Below are positions 47,821 to 56,212 of a DNA stretch of 64,000 nt, in pieces. The DNA comes from an uncultured Archangium sp. (GTDB lineage: Bacteria; Myxococcota; Myxococcia; Myxococcales; Myxococcaceae). The stretch lies in NCBI GenBank assembly GCA_903905455.1, contig CAIVGN010000157.1:27320-91319 (forward strand), given 5' to 3'. Both the position numbers and the translations under genes were made by a program. The notes beneath the pieces are model-generated. The model ran no database searches. It saw only the letters and a program-made list of their open reading frames with translations, and had not been told where the DNA came from. Position 1 is the stretch's first letter. The number at the start of each line of letters is the position of its first letter.

Positions 47821-49335
47821 ATGATCGTCAAGTGCGAGCAGTGCCAGACCCGGTTCAAGATCCCGGACGACAAGGTCACCGAAAAGGGTGTGAAGGTCCG
47901 GTGTACCAAGTGCAGCCACACGTTCCGCGTCACGCGGGACATGGCGCAGCCCGCGGCGGTGCCCGCGGCCCCCGGAGTTCCGTCCGCGGCGGATCCCTTC
48001 GCGCGCTTCGGCGCGGTGAGCGAGCCTCCCGGGCCGGAGGTCACCCGGCCGGGCATCTTCGCCCTGGGCATCGAGGCCACGCGCAGCCCCGAGTTGGGCT
48101 CGCGGCGCACGACGACGGCGCCTCCCTTCCCCGCGGTGGCGCCCTCGGCCCCAGCCTCGGCGGCCCCCTTCGACTTCGGCTCGTTGAGCCCCCCGGCGCC
48201 CGTGGCCGCGCAGGCGCCTGCGTACGCGGCGCCCGCGCCGTACGCCGCGTCGCCGTTCGACTTCTCGGCCATCGCGCCCCCGACGGCCGCCGCGGCGCCG
48301 GCCCCCGCGGCCTTCGATTTCTCGAACTTCGCGGCGCCGGCCCAGGTCGCCCCGCCTCCGCGCGCCGCGCCGGTGGCGCCGCCGCCCGCGGCCCAGACCA
48401 GCGCCTTCGACTTCGCGCCGCCCCCGGCGATGCCCCCCGCTCCCGCGGCCCACGAAGGCGGGGCGTTGCCGGCCTTCGACTTCGGACAACCTTCCGACCT
48501 GCCGACGTCGAGCGCGCCGATGGACGATGGCGCGCAGCACCAGGTGCAGGGCGGGGGCGACGGGTTCTTCGGCGCCGCCGACGGCCACGGATCGATGTCC
48601 GAGGCCGAAGGCGCCGCCGCCCGGGCGATGTTCGATCTGCCCGCGCCGCCGCCTGAACCCGCGTCGTCGTTGCCTGACGTCCCGATGCCCGACTCGGAGC
48701 CGGCGGCCCCCGCGGCCGCGCCCACCACCCTGGGCCGGGTGTCGATCGTGCCTTCGGCGGCGCAGCTGCCCCCCGAAGAGCCCGCGCGCCGCCGCAGCAT
48801 CGTGGGCATCGTGGTCAACGTGGTCATCGCGGCGGTGCTCGTGCTCGGGCTCATCGTGGTGGGCTCGGCGCTCCTCAACGAGGGCAAGCTCACGAGTGAC
48901 TCGCTCTCGCTCGAGAGCCTCAAAAACACCTTCGCGCCGTCAGTGGAGTTCGTGGCCAGCGACGTGTCGAACGGGCTCTACGAGACGCGCACCGGCCGCT
49001 CGGTCTTCTTCGTGCGCGGCGAGGTGACGAACCGCAGCCAGGCCACCGTGAAGGTCGTGGTCAAGGCGGAGATCGTCGAAGACGGCACCGTGGTCCGCTT
49101 CGGAGAAAGCTGGGCCGGCGAACCGGCCACCCCCGAGGAAATCTTCCTCATCGACAGCTCCGAGGCGCTCGAGGCCCTCAACCGCAAGGTCGAGAAGCGC
49201 GCGCTGGTGGTGCCTCCCGACTCGGCGGCGATCTTCGTGGTGCCCTTCACCGAGTACCCCCCGGAGTTGAAGGGCTTCCGCGTGCGCGTGTCGGCGCGGG
49301 CGGTGCCGGTGAGCCCGACCGCCGCCAACCCATGA
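47821..49335 (+). CDS. MJ0042-type zinc-ribbon membrane protein with DUF3426 domain
   Basis: This 504-residue protein opens with a four-Cys zinc ribbon (MIVKCEQCQTRFKIPDDKV, then VRCTKCSHTFRVT), the MJ0042 signature. About 280 residues of Ala/Pro-rich low complexity, with a recurring AFDF motif (PFDFGSL, PFDFSAI, AFDFSNF, AFDFAPP, AFDFGQP), act as a linker. A single transmembrane helix (IVVNVVIAAVLVLGLIVVG) leads to an extracytoplasmic DUF3426 beta-sandwich (VFFVRGEVTNRSQATVKVVV). The five spaced F-D-F units look like docking motifs. Function unknown; the next gene overlaps by four bases. Confidence 0.85.
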   Translation: MIVKCEQCQTRFKIPDDKVTEKGVKVRCTKCSHTFRVTRDMAQPAAVPAAPGVPSAADPFARFGAVSEPPGPEVTRPGIFALGIEATRSPELGSRRTTTAPPFPAVAPSAPASAAPFDFGSLSPPAPVAAQAPAYAAPAPYAASPFDFSAIAPPTAAAAPAPAAFDFSNFAAPAQVAPPPRAAPVAPPPAAQTSAFDFAPPPAMPPAPAAHEGGALPAFDFGQPSDLPTSSAPMDDGAQHQVQGGGDGFFGAADGHGSMSEAEGAAARAMFDLPAPPPEPASSLPDVPMPDSEPAAPAAAPTTLGRVSIVPSAAQLPPEEPARRRSIVGIVVNVVIAAVLVLGLIVVGSALLNEGKLTSDSLSLESLKNTFAPSVEFVASDVSNGLYETRTGRSVFFVRGEVTNRSQATVKVVVKAEIVEDGTVVRFGESWAGEPATPEEIFLIDSSEALEALNRKVEKRALVVPPDSAAIFVVPFTEYPPELKGFRVRVSARAVPVSPTAANP

Positions 49336-50084
49336 ACGAGGCGCCCGACGAGGTGCGGGCGTCCATTCTCCGGCTCGACGTGCTGGGTGGTGGCCACGAG
49401 GTGCTCCGGCGCGCCGCGGCCCGAGCCCTGGGGGCGCTCGACCCGCCCCGGGCGACGGAGTTGCTGGCCGGCGTGATGCGGCTCTCGCTGGAGCGCTGGG
49501 CGCCGGCGATGCGGGTGTTGCCCGCCTTCATGCGCGCCCTCGAAGAAGACGGCGATCTCATTCCCCACCTCGCGACGCTGCGGCAGGTGGCCACGCTGCA
49601 CGAGCAGGAAGAGGTCACCTTCGTCTTCACCGAGGGCGAGGCGGTGATGCAGTACCACGTGGACGCCGCCGCCCGCGCCGACGCGAAGCTCTTCACCCTG
49701 CCGCTGGGGGTGCTCAAGTCGCGCGCGCGGCTGACCCGCAACCCTGACGAGCTGTCGCGCCTCGCCATCGCCTCGAACCCCGCGGTGATCCGCGAGGTGC
49801 TCAAGAACCCTCGGCTGACCGAGGCCCTGGTGGTGCGCATCGCCGCGAGGCGCCCCGCACGGCCCGAGCCCCTGCAGGAGATCTGGAAGTCGCCGAAGTG
49901 GAACAACCGGCCCGCGATCCGCAAGGCGCTGGTGTTCAATCCCTACCTGCCGCCGGAGACGGGCGTGAAGATCGTCCCCCTGCTCGGCGGGGCGGACATG
50001 CGTGAGCTGGCAGCCGACCAGAAGGTGCACCTCTCGGTGCGCGACCTCGCGGCGAGGCTCAGCGCTTCGGCGGCCCCTCGATGA
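49332..50084 (+). CDS. HEAT-repeat-like hypothetical protein
   Basis: This 250-residue protein starts at the ATG overlapping the DUF3426 gene stop (ATGA). It is built of short helical pairs with periodic Leu and Ala (AAARALGALDPPRATELLAG, then SRLAIASNPAVIREVLKNPR), typical of degenerate HEAT or leucine-rich-variant repeats used for protein binding. There is no signal peptide or catalytic motif. Coupling to the zinc-ribbon protein suggests a shared role. The last 26 bases overlap the end of the tatA-like gene on the other strand. Confidence 0.65.
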   Translation: MNEAPDEVRASILRLDVLGGGHEVLRRAAARALGALDPPRATELLAGVMRLSLERWAPAMRVLPAFMRALEEDGDLIPHLATLRQVATLHEQEEVTFVFTEGEAVMQYHVDAAARADAKLFTLPLGVLKSRARLTRNPDELSRLAIASNPAVIREVLKNPRLTEALVVRIAARRPARPEPLQEIWKSPKWNNRPAIRKALVFNPYLPPETGVKIVPLLGGADMRELAADQKVHLSVRDLAARLSASAAPR

Positions 50085-50280
50085 TCTCGCCTTCGATGGT
50101 GCCCTTTTCGAGCTTCGAGGAAGGCTTCACGTCGACGAAGCCCTCGCCTTGCGACGCCTTCTTGAAGGAATGGACGAAGCGGCCAATCGCGTTGCCCAGC
50201 GACCCCATGCGAGACGCCGAGAACACGATGAGGATGATGATCGCGAGCATGATGAGCTCGCCGCTGCCAATGCCCGCCAT
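50059..50280 (-). CDS. tatA: TatA/TatE-family twin-arginine translocase subunit
   Basis: This 73-residue protein from the ATG at 50280 has the TatA layout: short periplasmic start MAGIGSGELIM, one transmembrane helix (LAIIILIVFSASRMGSLG) and an amphipathic helix beginning FVHSFKKASQ. The Phe-Gly of the hinge (FG motif) reads FSASRMGSLG, with the Phe retained. A charged tail follows. Size fits TatA. No tatB or tatC is adjacent, so the rest of the Tat system must lie elsewhere. A GTG at 50289 is an alternative start. Confidence 0.8.
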   Translation of the reverse strand: MAGIGSGELIMLAIIILIVFSASRMGSLGNAIGRFVHSFKKASQGEGFVDVKPSSKLEKGTIEGEIIEGPPKR

Positions 50281-50352
50281 GGGAGGCACCCTGCCTCAGC
50301 GTGACCATCGACGCAACTTGACGACCTCTTCGCGCGGGAGCAGGTGAAGCCC

Positions 50353-51087
50353 ATGCCGATGCGAATTCTCGGGCACCGGGGTGCCAGCCAGGACTTCCCC
50401 GAGAACACCCTCGAGGCGTTTTCCGGGGCCGTGGCCCAGCGTGCCGACGGCGTGGAACTCGACGTGATGCGCTGCGCGACCGGGGAGCTCGTGGTCTGCC
50501 ACGACGAGTGGCTCGACCGGCTCGCCGGGCTGCACTGGGAGGTCGCGAGCACCCCGTGGCGCAAGCTCGCGAAGGTCGACGTGGGCTCTCGCCTGGGCTT
50601 CGCGCCGGCGCGCCTGCCGCTGCTCGACGACGTGTTCGACGCGCTGCCCTCGAGCACGCTCATCAACGTCGAGCTCAAGTGCCTGACCCTCGACGACCAC
50701 GGGCTGAGCCTCGACGTCGCCCAGCGCATCGTCGATCGCCGGTTGCAGGAGCGGGTGTTTCTCTCGAGCTTCAACCCGTGGTGCCTGGTGCGGGTGGCCC
50801 ACGCGTTCCCGCACCTGCGCCGCGGCTACCTCATCGACCCGGAGTTGCCGTGGTTCCCGCAGGCCTGGTTCTGGCTGCCGGTCACCGCGCTCACCTCGGT
50901 GCATCCGCACTTCTCGCAGGTGACGGCCGCGCGGGTGAACCGCTGGCACGAGCAGGGCTGGGAGATCGCGGTGTGGACGGTGGACGACGTCGACGAGGCC
51001 CGCCGCCTGCGCGCCATGGGCGTGGAGTACGTGATCACCAACCGGCCGGGCGCGCTGCGCCAGGAGCTCGCGGCGCTGCCGGGCTGA
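50353..51087 (+). CDS. Glycerophosphodiester phosphodiesterase
   Basis: This 244-residue protein starts at the ATG at 50353 with AGGTG six bases upstream; a GTG at 50344 is in frame. The catalytic signature is complete: GHRGASQDFPENTLEAF at the N-terminus, then GVELDVMRC and VVCHDEWLDR with the metal-binding Glu, Asp and catalytic His. ITNRPGAL closes the TIM-barrel at the C-terminus. It lacks a signal peptide, so it resembles cytoplasmic UgpQ-type enzymes that hydrolyse glycerophosphodiesters to glycerol-3-phosphate. It meets the next gene tail to tail at TGATCA. Confidence 0.93.
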   Translation: MPMRILGHRGASQDFPENTLEAFSGAVAQRADGVELDVMRCATGELVVCHDEWLDRLAGLHWEVASTPWRKLAKVDVGSRLGFAPARLPLLDDVFDALPSSTLINVELKCLTLDDHGLSLDVAQRIVDRRLQERVFLSSFNPWCLVRVAHAFPHLRRGYLIDPELPWFPQAWFWLPVTALTSVHPHFSQVTAARVNRWHEQGWEIAVWTVDDVDEARRLRAMGVEYVITNRPGALRQELAALPG

Positions 51088-52029
51088 TCAGAAGTCGAAG
51101 CCGATGGTGCTGTTGTAGCCGAGCATCGCCGGCATGTTCACGCTGGTGCCCAGGGTCTTGTCCTTGAAGCTCCCCAGCACGGTGTAGCTGACCTCGAACC
51201 CGAGCATCACCACGCCGGCGATGAAGCGAAAGCCACCGTAGAAGCGGTTGTTGGTGTTGGTCGCGGCGAGTACCGAGTCGTAGATGTAATAGTCGGAGAA
51301 CTGCGCGGTGGGCGCGTCGGAGTCGGCCAGCGAGCGCTCGGGGTTGAAGTCGACGCTGCCCGTCGAGGCGCCCACGAAGGTGAGATCCCAGCCCACGTAC
51401 GGCGTCAGGGTGACCATGCCGCCGATGGCGAACTGCTTGCCGATGCCCAGGTCGAGGCCGCCGGCGGTGACGTCGAAGTCGCGGCTGTTGAGGATCTTCG
51501 AGACGTGCCCGCGCACGCCGATGTCCGGGAGGTAGGTGAATCCTTCGTTGAGCGCCCACTTGAGCTCGACGGTGCCGATGCCCATGCGGCTCTTCTCGAA
51601 CCACGCGGCGCGCACGCCCAGCTCGAAGCTCCACGGCAGCCCCTTGCGGATGTGGAGCGACGGCAGCAGCACCGGCCCGGAGATGGGCTGGAGGGTGGGG
51701 AGTTGGTCGGAGTTGTTCGCGCCCGCCGTCTGGCTGGGGTTGAAGTCGACGACCGACAGCTCGGCCGACACGGCGAAGCCCGAGTGCCCCAGCGTCTCCG
51801 GCGGCATCAGGTTCACCGAGGTCATCGCCGCGGCGAGCCTTCGCGCGAACTGCCGGAAGTTCGCGTTGGCCGACGCGGTGTAGTGCGTGCCGCCCACGGA
51901 GCACGACCCGTCGGCAGCGGTTTGCTTGCACTGCGGGTTGCCCAGCTGGGAGACGCGGAAGTCGTAGGCGTCTGCGAACGCGGTGGCCGACGTGAGCGCA
52001 CCGAACAGAAGCCACAGGCGACGAGACAT
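51088..52029 (-). CDS. Exported outer-membrane beta-barrel-like protein
   Basis: This 313-residue protein starts at the ATG at 52029, with a Sec signal peptide (LWLLFGALTSATAFA). The mature part is beta-strand-rich with alternating polarity (FELGVRAAWFEKSRMGIGTV, then MVTLTPYVGWDLTFVGAS) and ends in an aromatic strand (NSTIGFDF), as in OmpA- or transporter-like barrels. Two Cys in CKQTAADGSCSVGG suggest a disulfide near the N-terminus. No family is recognised. It lies downstream of the long S41 protease on the same strand. Confidence 0.7.
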   Translation of the reverse strand: MSRRLWLLFGALTSATAFADAYDFRVSQLGNPQCKQTAADGSCSVGGTHYTASANANFRQFARRLAAAMTSVNLMPPETLGHSGFAVSAELSVVDFNPSQTAGANNSDQLPTLQPISGPVLLPSLHIRKGLPWSFELGVRAAWFEKSRMGIGTVELKWALNEGFTYLPDIGVRGHVSKILNSRDFDVTAGGLDLGIGKQFAIGGMVTLTPYVGWDLTFVGASTGSVDFNPERSLADSDAPTAQFSDYYIYDSVLAATNTNNRFYGGFRFIAGVVMLGFEVSYTVLGSFKDKTLGTSVNMPAMLGYNSTIGFDF

Positions 52030-52078
52030 GGGGAGGACCCTAGCCCCGCCGCTGCAGGCCTTCAATTTCGCTGTGCAA

Positions 52079-55000
52079 TTACGGCTTGGCCTGGGTGGAC
52101 GGCTCGAGGGACTTCTGGGCGACGGCGGCCGGGCGGCGGCGAATGACCACCGACTTGCGGCTGGCGAAGTCCTGCGACTCCCGGGCGATGACGGTCACCA
52201 GGTTGTTGCCTTCCTTGAGCGAGAACTCGGTCGAGAACTTGAGCTTGCCGGCGTCTTCCGGGGTCGCGCCACGGAAGAAGACCTTCTGGTCGTTGACCAT
52301 CACGAACACGTCGATCAGCTGCGAGTCGGCGACCACGCTGGAGAGGGTGAACTTTTCGCCGTCGACCACCGCGCCGCCCAGGGAGGGGTCGACGTTCATG
52401 GAGATCTGCGCCGGGGCGCGGAAGTGGCTCCACTCGGGGTCCTTCGCGGCGGCGGGCTTCTGGCCCTTGGCCTCGCGCACGTCGGACAGGTGGGCGAAGA
52501 CGAAGCGGTCCTTCTCCCACTCCACCCGGGCCATGGTGCCGCCGCGTGCCAGCTCGGTGACCACGGCGCCCTTCGGCAGCCGGGCCAGGGGGCGCTTGCC
52601 GTCGACGGAGGCGAAGATCTCCGCCTTGTCGGCGAGCCGCGAGACGGCCTTGCTGGGCTCGAAGGCGACGCTCGGGGTGCCCTCGGGCACCACGGGGATC
52701 ATCAGCTTGTCGGCGGTGAACTCCTCGAGGGGCTCGTCGATGACCGCGTACTTGAGGCCGAACTCGTCGCCCTTGAAGCCCTTCTTGACCTCGAGGAGGA
52801 ACCGCGACGACTTGGTCTCACCGGGGCCCAGCTCGCCCAGCTTGAAGCGGCCCTTCTCGATGAAGATGTTGGAATCAGAGGCGTTGCGCACGCTCGAGAA
52901 GACGTCGAGGGCCTTGCCGGTGCCGACGTTGGTCACGTCGATGGTCAGCCAGATGGTCTCGCCGCGCTGCACGAGGCCGTCGCCGTTGCAGGCCGGGCAG
53001 TCGTCGACCACCGACCAGTTGAAGGCGAACTGGGGCCGGGGGATCTCGACGATGGTCAGCTCTCCGGCGGTGGTCTCGGTGAGCACGCCGGTGTCGTCCT
53101 GCAGCTTCACGGTCACGCCGTCGCGGCGCGAGGCGATGTCCTTGGGGATCTTCACGTTGACCGTCCAGGTCTTCTTCTCTCCCGGCTTGACCTGCCCGAA
53201 GAGGAACTCGCGGCGGTCGAGGAACCCGTTGTCGGACTCGATCCACGCGCGGAGCCGGCGCACGGTGTCGCCGCCCTTGTTCTCGACGGTCAGCTCCAGC
53301 GGCACGGTCTCGCCGGCGGTGATCTTCTTGTCGGAGCTCGGCTTGAGGTTGGTCACCAGCTGCGGGTTCTTCGGCGTCTCGCCGGCGGTCCAGTCGATGC
53401 CCAGGCCGGTGATGGCCTCGGCGATGCGGCGGTCTTCGACCTGGCGCTTCTCCACCACGAAGTTGCGGCCGGCCTTGAGCTGCTCCTCACGGCGCAGCTG
53501 CGGCGCGGCGAGGAGGAAGTCGCGGGCGAAGGTCACCTCGAAGTCTTCCCGCACCTCGTCCTGGCTCTCGGCGTCGAGCTGGTCGTCGAGCTCCTCGTTG
53601 TGCGTGTCGGGCGGCGGCTCGGTGTCGGTGAGCACGTTCTTGCCCCCCTTGGCGGCGGCCTTCGGGTCCGGCTTGCCCTCGGTCTTGGGCTCGACCTTGG
53701 CGACCTTGACCTTCTCTTCCTTGAGGTACTTGAGGCTCTCCTGCGGCTTCTCGCGCACCACCACGTCGTCGCGCTTCTTGGCGGCCTGGCCGTTGGCGGG
53801 GTTGGCGAAGTGCGAGTCGAGATCGGCCTCGCCCATGCTCCGGCGCGGCGCGAACACGTCGACCCGGTCGCGGGTGACGCGGGTGGGGATCAGCTGGATG
53901 TCGGGGGTGATGCCGATCTCCTGGATGCTCAAGTCGCCGGGGGTGAGGTACTTGGCGATGGTCAGCTTGAGCGCGCTGTCGTCGGGGAAGTCGTAGAGCA
54001 CCTGCACCGAACCCTTGCCGAAGCTCTGGCGCCCGATGATCACCGCGCGGTTCTGGTTCTTGAGGGCGCCGGCGACGATCTCCGAAGCCGAGGCGCTGCC
54101 CGCGTTCATCAGCACCACCATGGGGAAGAGATCGTCTTCGTCGTCCTGGTGGGCGCGCTTCTCTTCGCGCAGCTTGTCCGACAGCCCGACCGTCGAGACG
54201 ATGGTGCCCGACGAGAGGAACAGGTCGGAGACCTGGATCGCCTGGTCGAGCAGGCCGCCGGGGTTGCCGCGGAGATCGAGCACGAGGCCCTTGATGCCCT
54301 GGGCCGAGCCGGCCTTCTTCGCCTGCTCACCGAGTTCCTCGAGGGCGGTGGCGAGGTCCTTGGTGGTGTTGCCCTGGAAGTTCTTGAGCCGCACGTAGCC
54401 CACGTTGGAGGCGAGCATCTTCGACTGCACCGATTCGATGGTGATCAGCGCGCGCGTCACCGTCATCTGCTGCGGCTTGTCCCAGCCCTTGCGGCTGACC
54501 GAGATGGTGACCTTCGAGTCGACGGGCCCGCGGAGCTTTCCGACGGCCTCGTTCAAGTCCATGTTGACCGTCGATTCCTCGCCGATGCGGACGATCTGGT
54601 CGTCCTTCTTGATGCTGGCGCGGAAGGCCGGGGTCTTGGGCAGCACCTTGACCACGGTGAGCACGCCCTCGCGCATCTGGATGACGAAGCCCAGGCCGCC
54701 GAACTCGCCCTTCGTGGTGAGCTTCATCTCGCGGTACAGCTCGGGCCGCAGCAGCACCGAGTGCGGGTCGAGCGTCTGCAGCATGCCGTTGACGGCCGCG
54801 TATTCGATCTCCCGCGAGTCTTCGACCGGCCGCATGTTGCGGGCGATGAAGTCGAAGATGTCCTTCATGGTGAAGCTCATCTTCCACAGCGAATCGACGT
54901 GGCCGATGTCGAACTCCTTGAGCTTGCCGTTGACGTTGACCTTCACGCGGCCCTGCTCGGCGTTGCCGTCGACCATCACGTCGGGCACCGACTTCTCGAC

Positions 55001-55258
55001 GGCCTCCAGCGAGGCCACGAGCATCTCCTTGGGGCGCACGCGCTTGGGGTCGACGTAGTTCTCTTTGACGTAGTGAATGACCTTGGTCAGCACCCGGAGC
55101 GCCGAGAGATCGTGCGGCGACTTCCCGTCCTTCTCGTCGACCCTCGGCGCGGCGAGCGCGTCCGACATGGTGAGGGTGAGCGGTGCCCGGTCTCTGCCGG
55201 AAAACGCCCACGCGGCAAGCAGGGCGGCGATCACCGCGACTCGACGAAAGGTGTGCAT
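52079..55258 (-). CDS. Very long C-terminal processing protease (S41) with PDZ domain and beta-rich extension
   Basis: This 1059-residue protein starts at the ATG at 55258. A signal-type helix (about 4-20) precedes the S41 N-terminal region, PDZ (about 185-255; GEFGGLGFVIQMREGVLTVV) and the protease core: VLDLRGNPGGLLDQAIQVSD, NAGSASASEIVAGAL with the nucleophile Ser (about 387-392), and SFGKGSVQ with the catalytic K415. Family members usually end near 450-700 residues; here about 550 more follow, including a Lys/Glu-rich linker (about 500-600), CARDB/Ig-like repeats, a CPACNGDG cysteine pair and two more beta-rich modules. It should process exported proteins in the periplasm. Confidence 0.88.
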   Translation of the reverse strand: MHTFRRVAVIAALLAAWAFSGRDRAPLTLTMSDALAAPRVDEKDGKSPHDLSALRVLTKVIHYVKENYVDPKRVRPKEMLVASLEAVEKSVPDVMVDGNAEQGRVKVNVNGKLKEFDIGHVDSLWKMSFTMKDIFDFIARNMRPVEDSREIEYAAVNGMLQTLDPHSVLLRPELYREMKLTTKGEFGGLGFVIQMREGVLTVVKVLPKTPAFRASIKKDDQIVRIGEESTVNMDLNEAVGKLRGPVDSKVTISVSRKGWDKPQQMTVTRALITIESVQSKMLASNVGYVRLKNFQGNTTKDLATALEELGEQAKKAGSAQGIKGLVLDLRGNPGGLLDQAIQVSDLFLSSGTIVSTVGLSDKLREEKRAHQDDEDDLFPMVVLMNAGSASASEIVAGALKNQNRAVIIGRQSFGKGSVQVLYDFPDDSALKLTIAKYLTPGDLSIQEIGITPDIQLIPTRVTRDRVDVFAPRRSMGEADLDSHFANPANGQAAKKRDDVVVREKPQESLKYLKEEKVKVAKVEPKTEGKPDPKAAAKGGKNVLTDTEPPPDTHNEELDDQLDAESQDEVREDFEVTFARDFLLAAPQLRREEQLKAGRNFVVEKRQVEDRRIAEAITGLGIDWTAGETPKNPQLVTNLKPSSDKKITAGETVPLELTVENKGGDTVRRLRAWIESDNGFLDRREFLFGQVKPGEKKTWTVNVKIPKDIASRRDGVTVKLQDDTGVLTETTAGELTIVEIPRPQFAFNWSVVDDCPACNGDGLVQRGETIWLTIDVTNVGTGKALDVFSSVRNASDSNIFIEKGRFKLGELGPGETKSSRFLLEVKKGFKGDEFGLKYAVIDEPLEEFTADKLMIPVVPEGTPSVAFEPSKAVSRLADKAEIFASVDGKRPLARLPKGAVVTELARGGTMARVEWEKDRFVFAHLSDVREAKGQKPAAAKDPEWSHFRAPAQISMNVDPSLGGAVVDGEKFTLSSVVADSQLIDVFVMVNDQKVFFRGATPEDAGKLKFSTEFSLKEGNNLVTVIARESQDFASRKSVVIRRRPAAVAQKSLEPSTQAKP

Positions 55259-55371
55259 GTGGTCTGAGTTCCCCAAGAAAAACGTGACTGATGAGCCGGT
55301 GAGCCTAACCACCGGCCTCTGGCCCTTCAAGGAACGCCCAACAGTCCGATTGGTTCCGCGTTCCGCAGAAA

Positions 55372-56160
55372 TCACTGGCTTTCGGGCAGGGCCCCCACCC
55401 GGCGCAGCGAGCGGAAGAGCAGGGTGCCCGCGACCACGGCCACGGGCATGAGGAAGAAGTTGAGCACCGGCAACCACAGCAGCACGTACAGCGCCGCACC
55501 CACCCCGAGGGCCAGTGGCAGCCGCTTTCGCAGCGCCCCGACCACCTGCCTGAACGGGCGAAGGTGCCGGGCCATGGGGTTCGAGAGGTGCTCCACGGAG
55601 ATCCAGAACATCGACCAGGTCGACGAGAGCACCAGGTAGAGCACGCTCCCGGCGACGGGGACGAGGTTCAGGGGGAAGAGCACCAGCAACCCCAGCGCCA
55701 TGAAGCCCAGGCGCAGCAGCGTGTGCCGCAGCGACTCGAAGGTGCCCCGCACCAGCCCTCCCACGGAGAACGCCGGGGGGGTGAAGTCGCCGCAGCACGC
55801 CTCGGTCGCCTCGGACAGCGGGTCTTGCAGCGGCGCGAGCAGCAGGTTGGGCACGGTCAGCGCGCCCACCGCGAACAAGAGCATGAAGAACACCACGCCC
55901 AGGCCGACCGACGCCGCGTGCTGCCAGCTCCCATCGCCGTCGACGAGCCGCCCTGCGAGCGACTGGCCCAGCGACCAGGCGCCGGCGCCGACCCCGACCA
56001 GGGTCAGCGCGGTGACCAGGGCGCACAGCAACGAGAGCCCCAGCAGCTTCGGGGTGCGGACGATGATCCCGAAGGCCCGCACGGGGAACAGCAGCCCCCG
56101 GCCCACGTCGGCGAGGCTGCTGGCTACTGGAATCTCGGGTGGGAGCGGGTGGGTCGTCAC
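55372..56160 (-). CDS. EI24/CysZ-like integral membrane protein
   Basis: The 262-residue product is taken from the GTG at 56160. It has four to five hydrophobic helices, among them LLGLSLLCALVTALTLVGVG and LGVVFFMLLFAVGALTVPNL. The family core is APLQDPLSEATEA followed later by STWSMFWISVEHLSNPMARH, typical of EI24-domain proteins related to the CysZ sulfate permease. Sulfate transport cannot be assumed because many EI24 proteins have other or unknown roles. It is divergent from the glutamate-cysteine ligase gene with a 52-base spacer; a link between sulfate uptake and glutathione synthesis is possible but unproven. Confidence 0.75.
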   Translation of the reverse strand: MTTHPLPPEIPVASSLADVGRGLLFPVRAFGIIVRTPKLLGLSLLCALVTALTLVGVGAGAWSLGQSLAGRLVDGDGSWQHAASVGLGVVFFMLLFAVGALTVPNLLLAPLQDPLSEATEACCGDFTPPAFSVGGLVRGTFESLRHTLLRLGFMALGLLVLFPLNLVPVAGSVLYLVLSSTWSMFWISVEHLSNPMARHLRPFRQVVGALRKRLPLALGVGAALYVLLWLPVLNFFLMPVAVVAGTLLFRSLRRVGALPESQ

Positions 56161-56212
56161 GAGGAAGTGGTGGCCGGTCGGAAGGCGAACGTTATATGCG
56201 GCCCCTTCCCCC

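Noticed and set aside
51983..55267. Long plus-strand open frame (over 1000 codons) opposite the S41 protease
   Set aside because: His/Leu/Gly/Val-rich, with no recognisable domain; it is the antisense shadow expected from high third-position GC in the protease gene. The protease frame has all catalytic motifs.
55295..55316. GCCGGT and ACCGGC inverted repeat upstream of the S41 gene
   Set aside because: Six base pairs, long loop, and the only T-run lies well after the stem; insufficient to call a terminator or operator.
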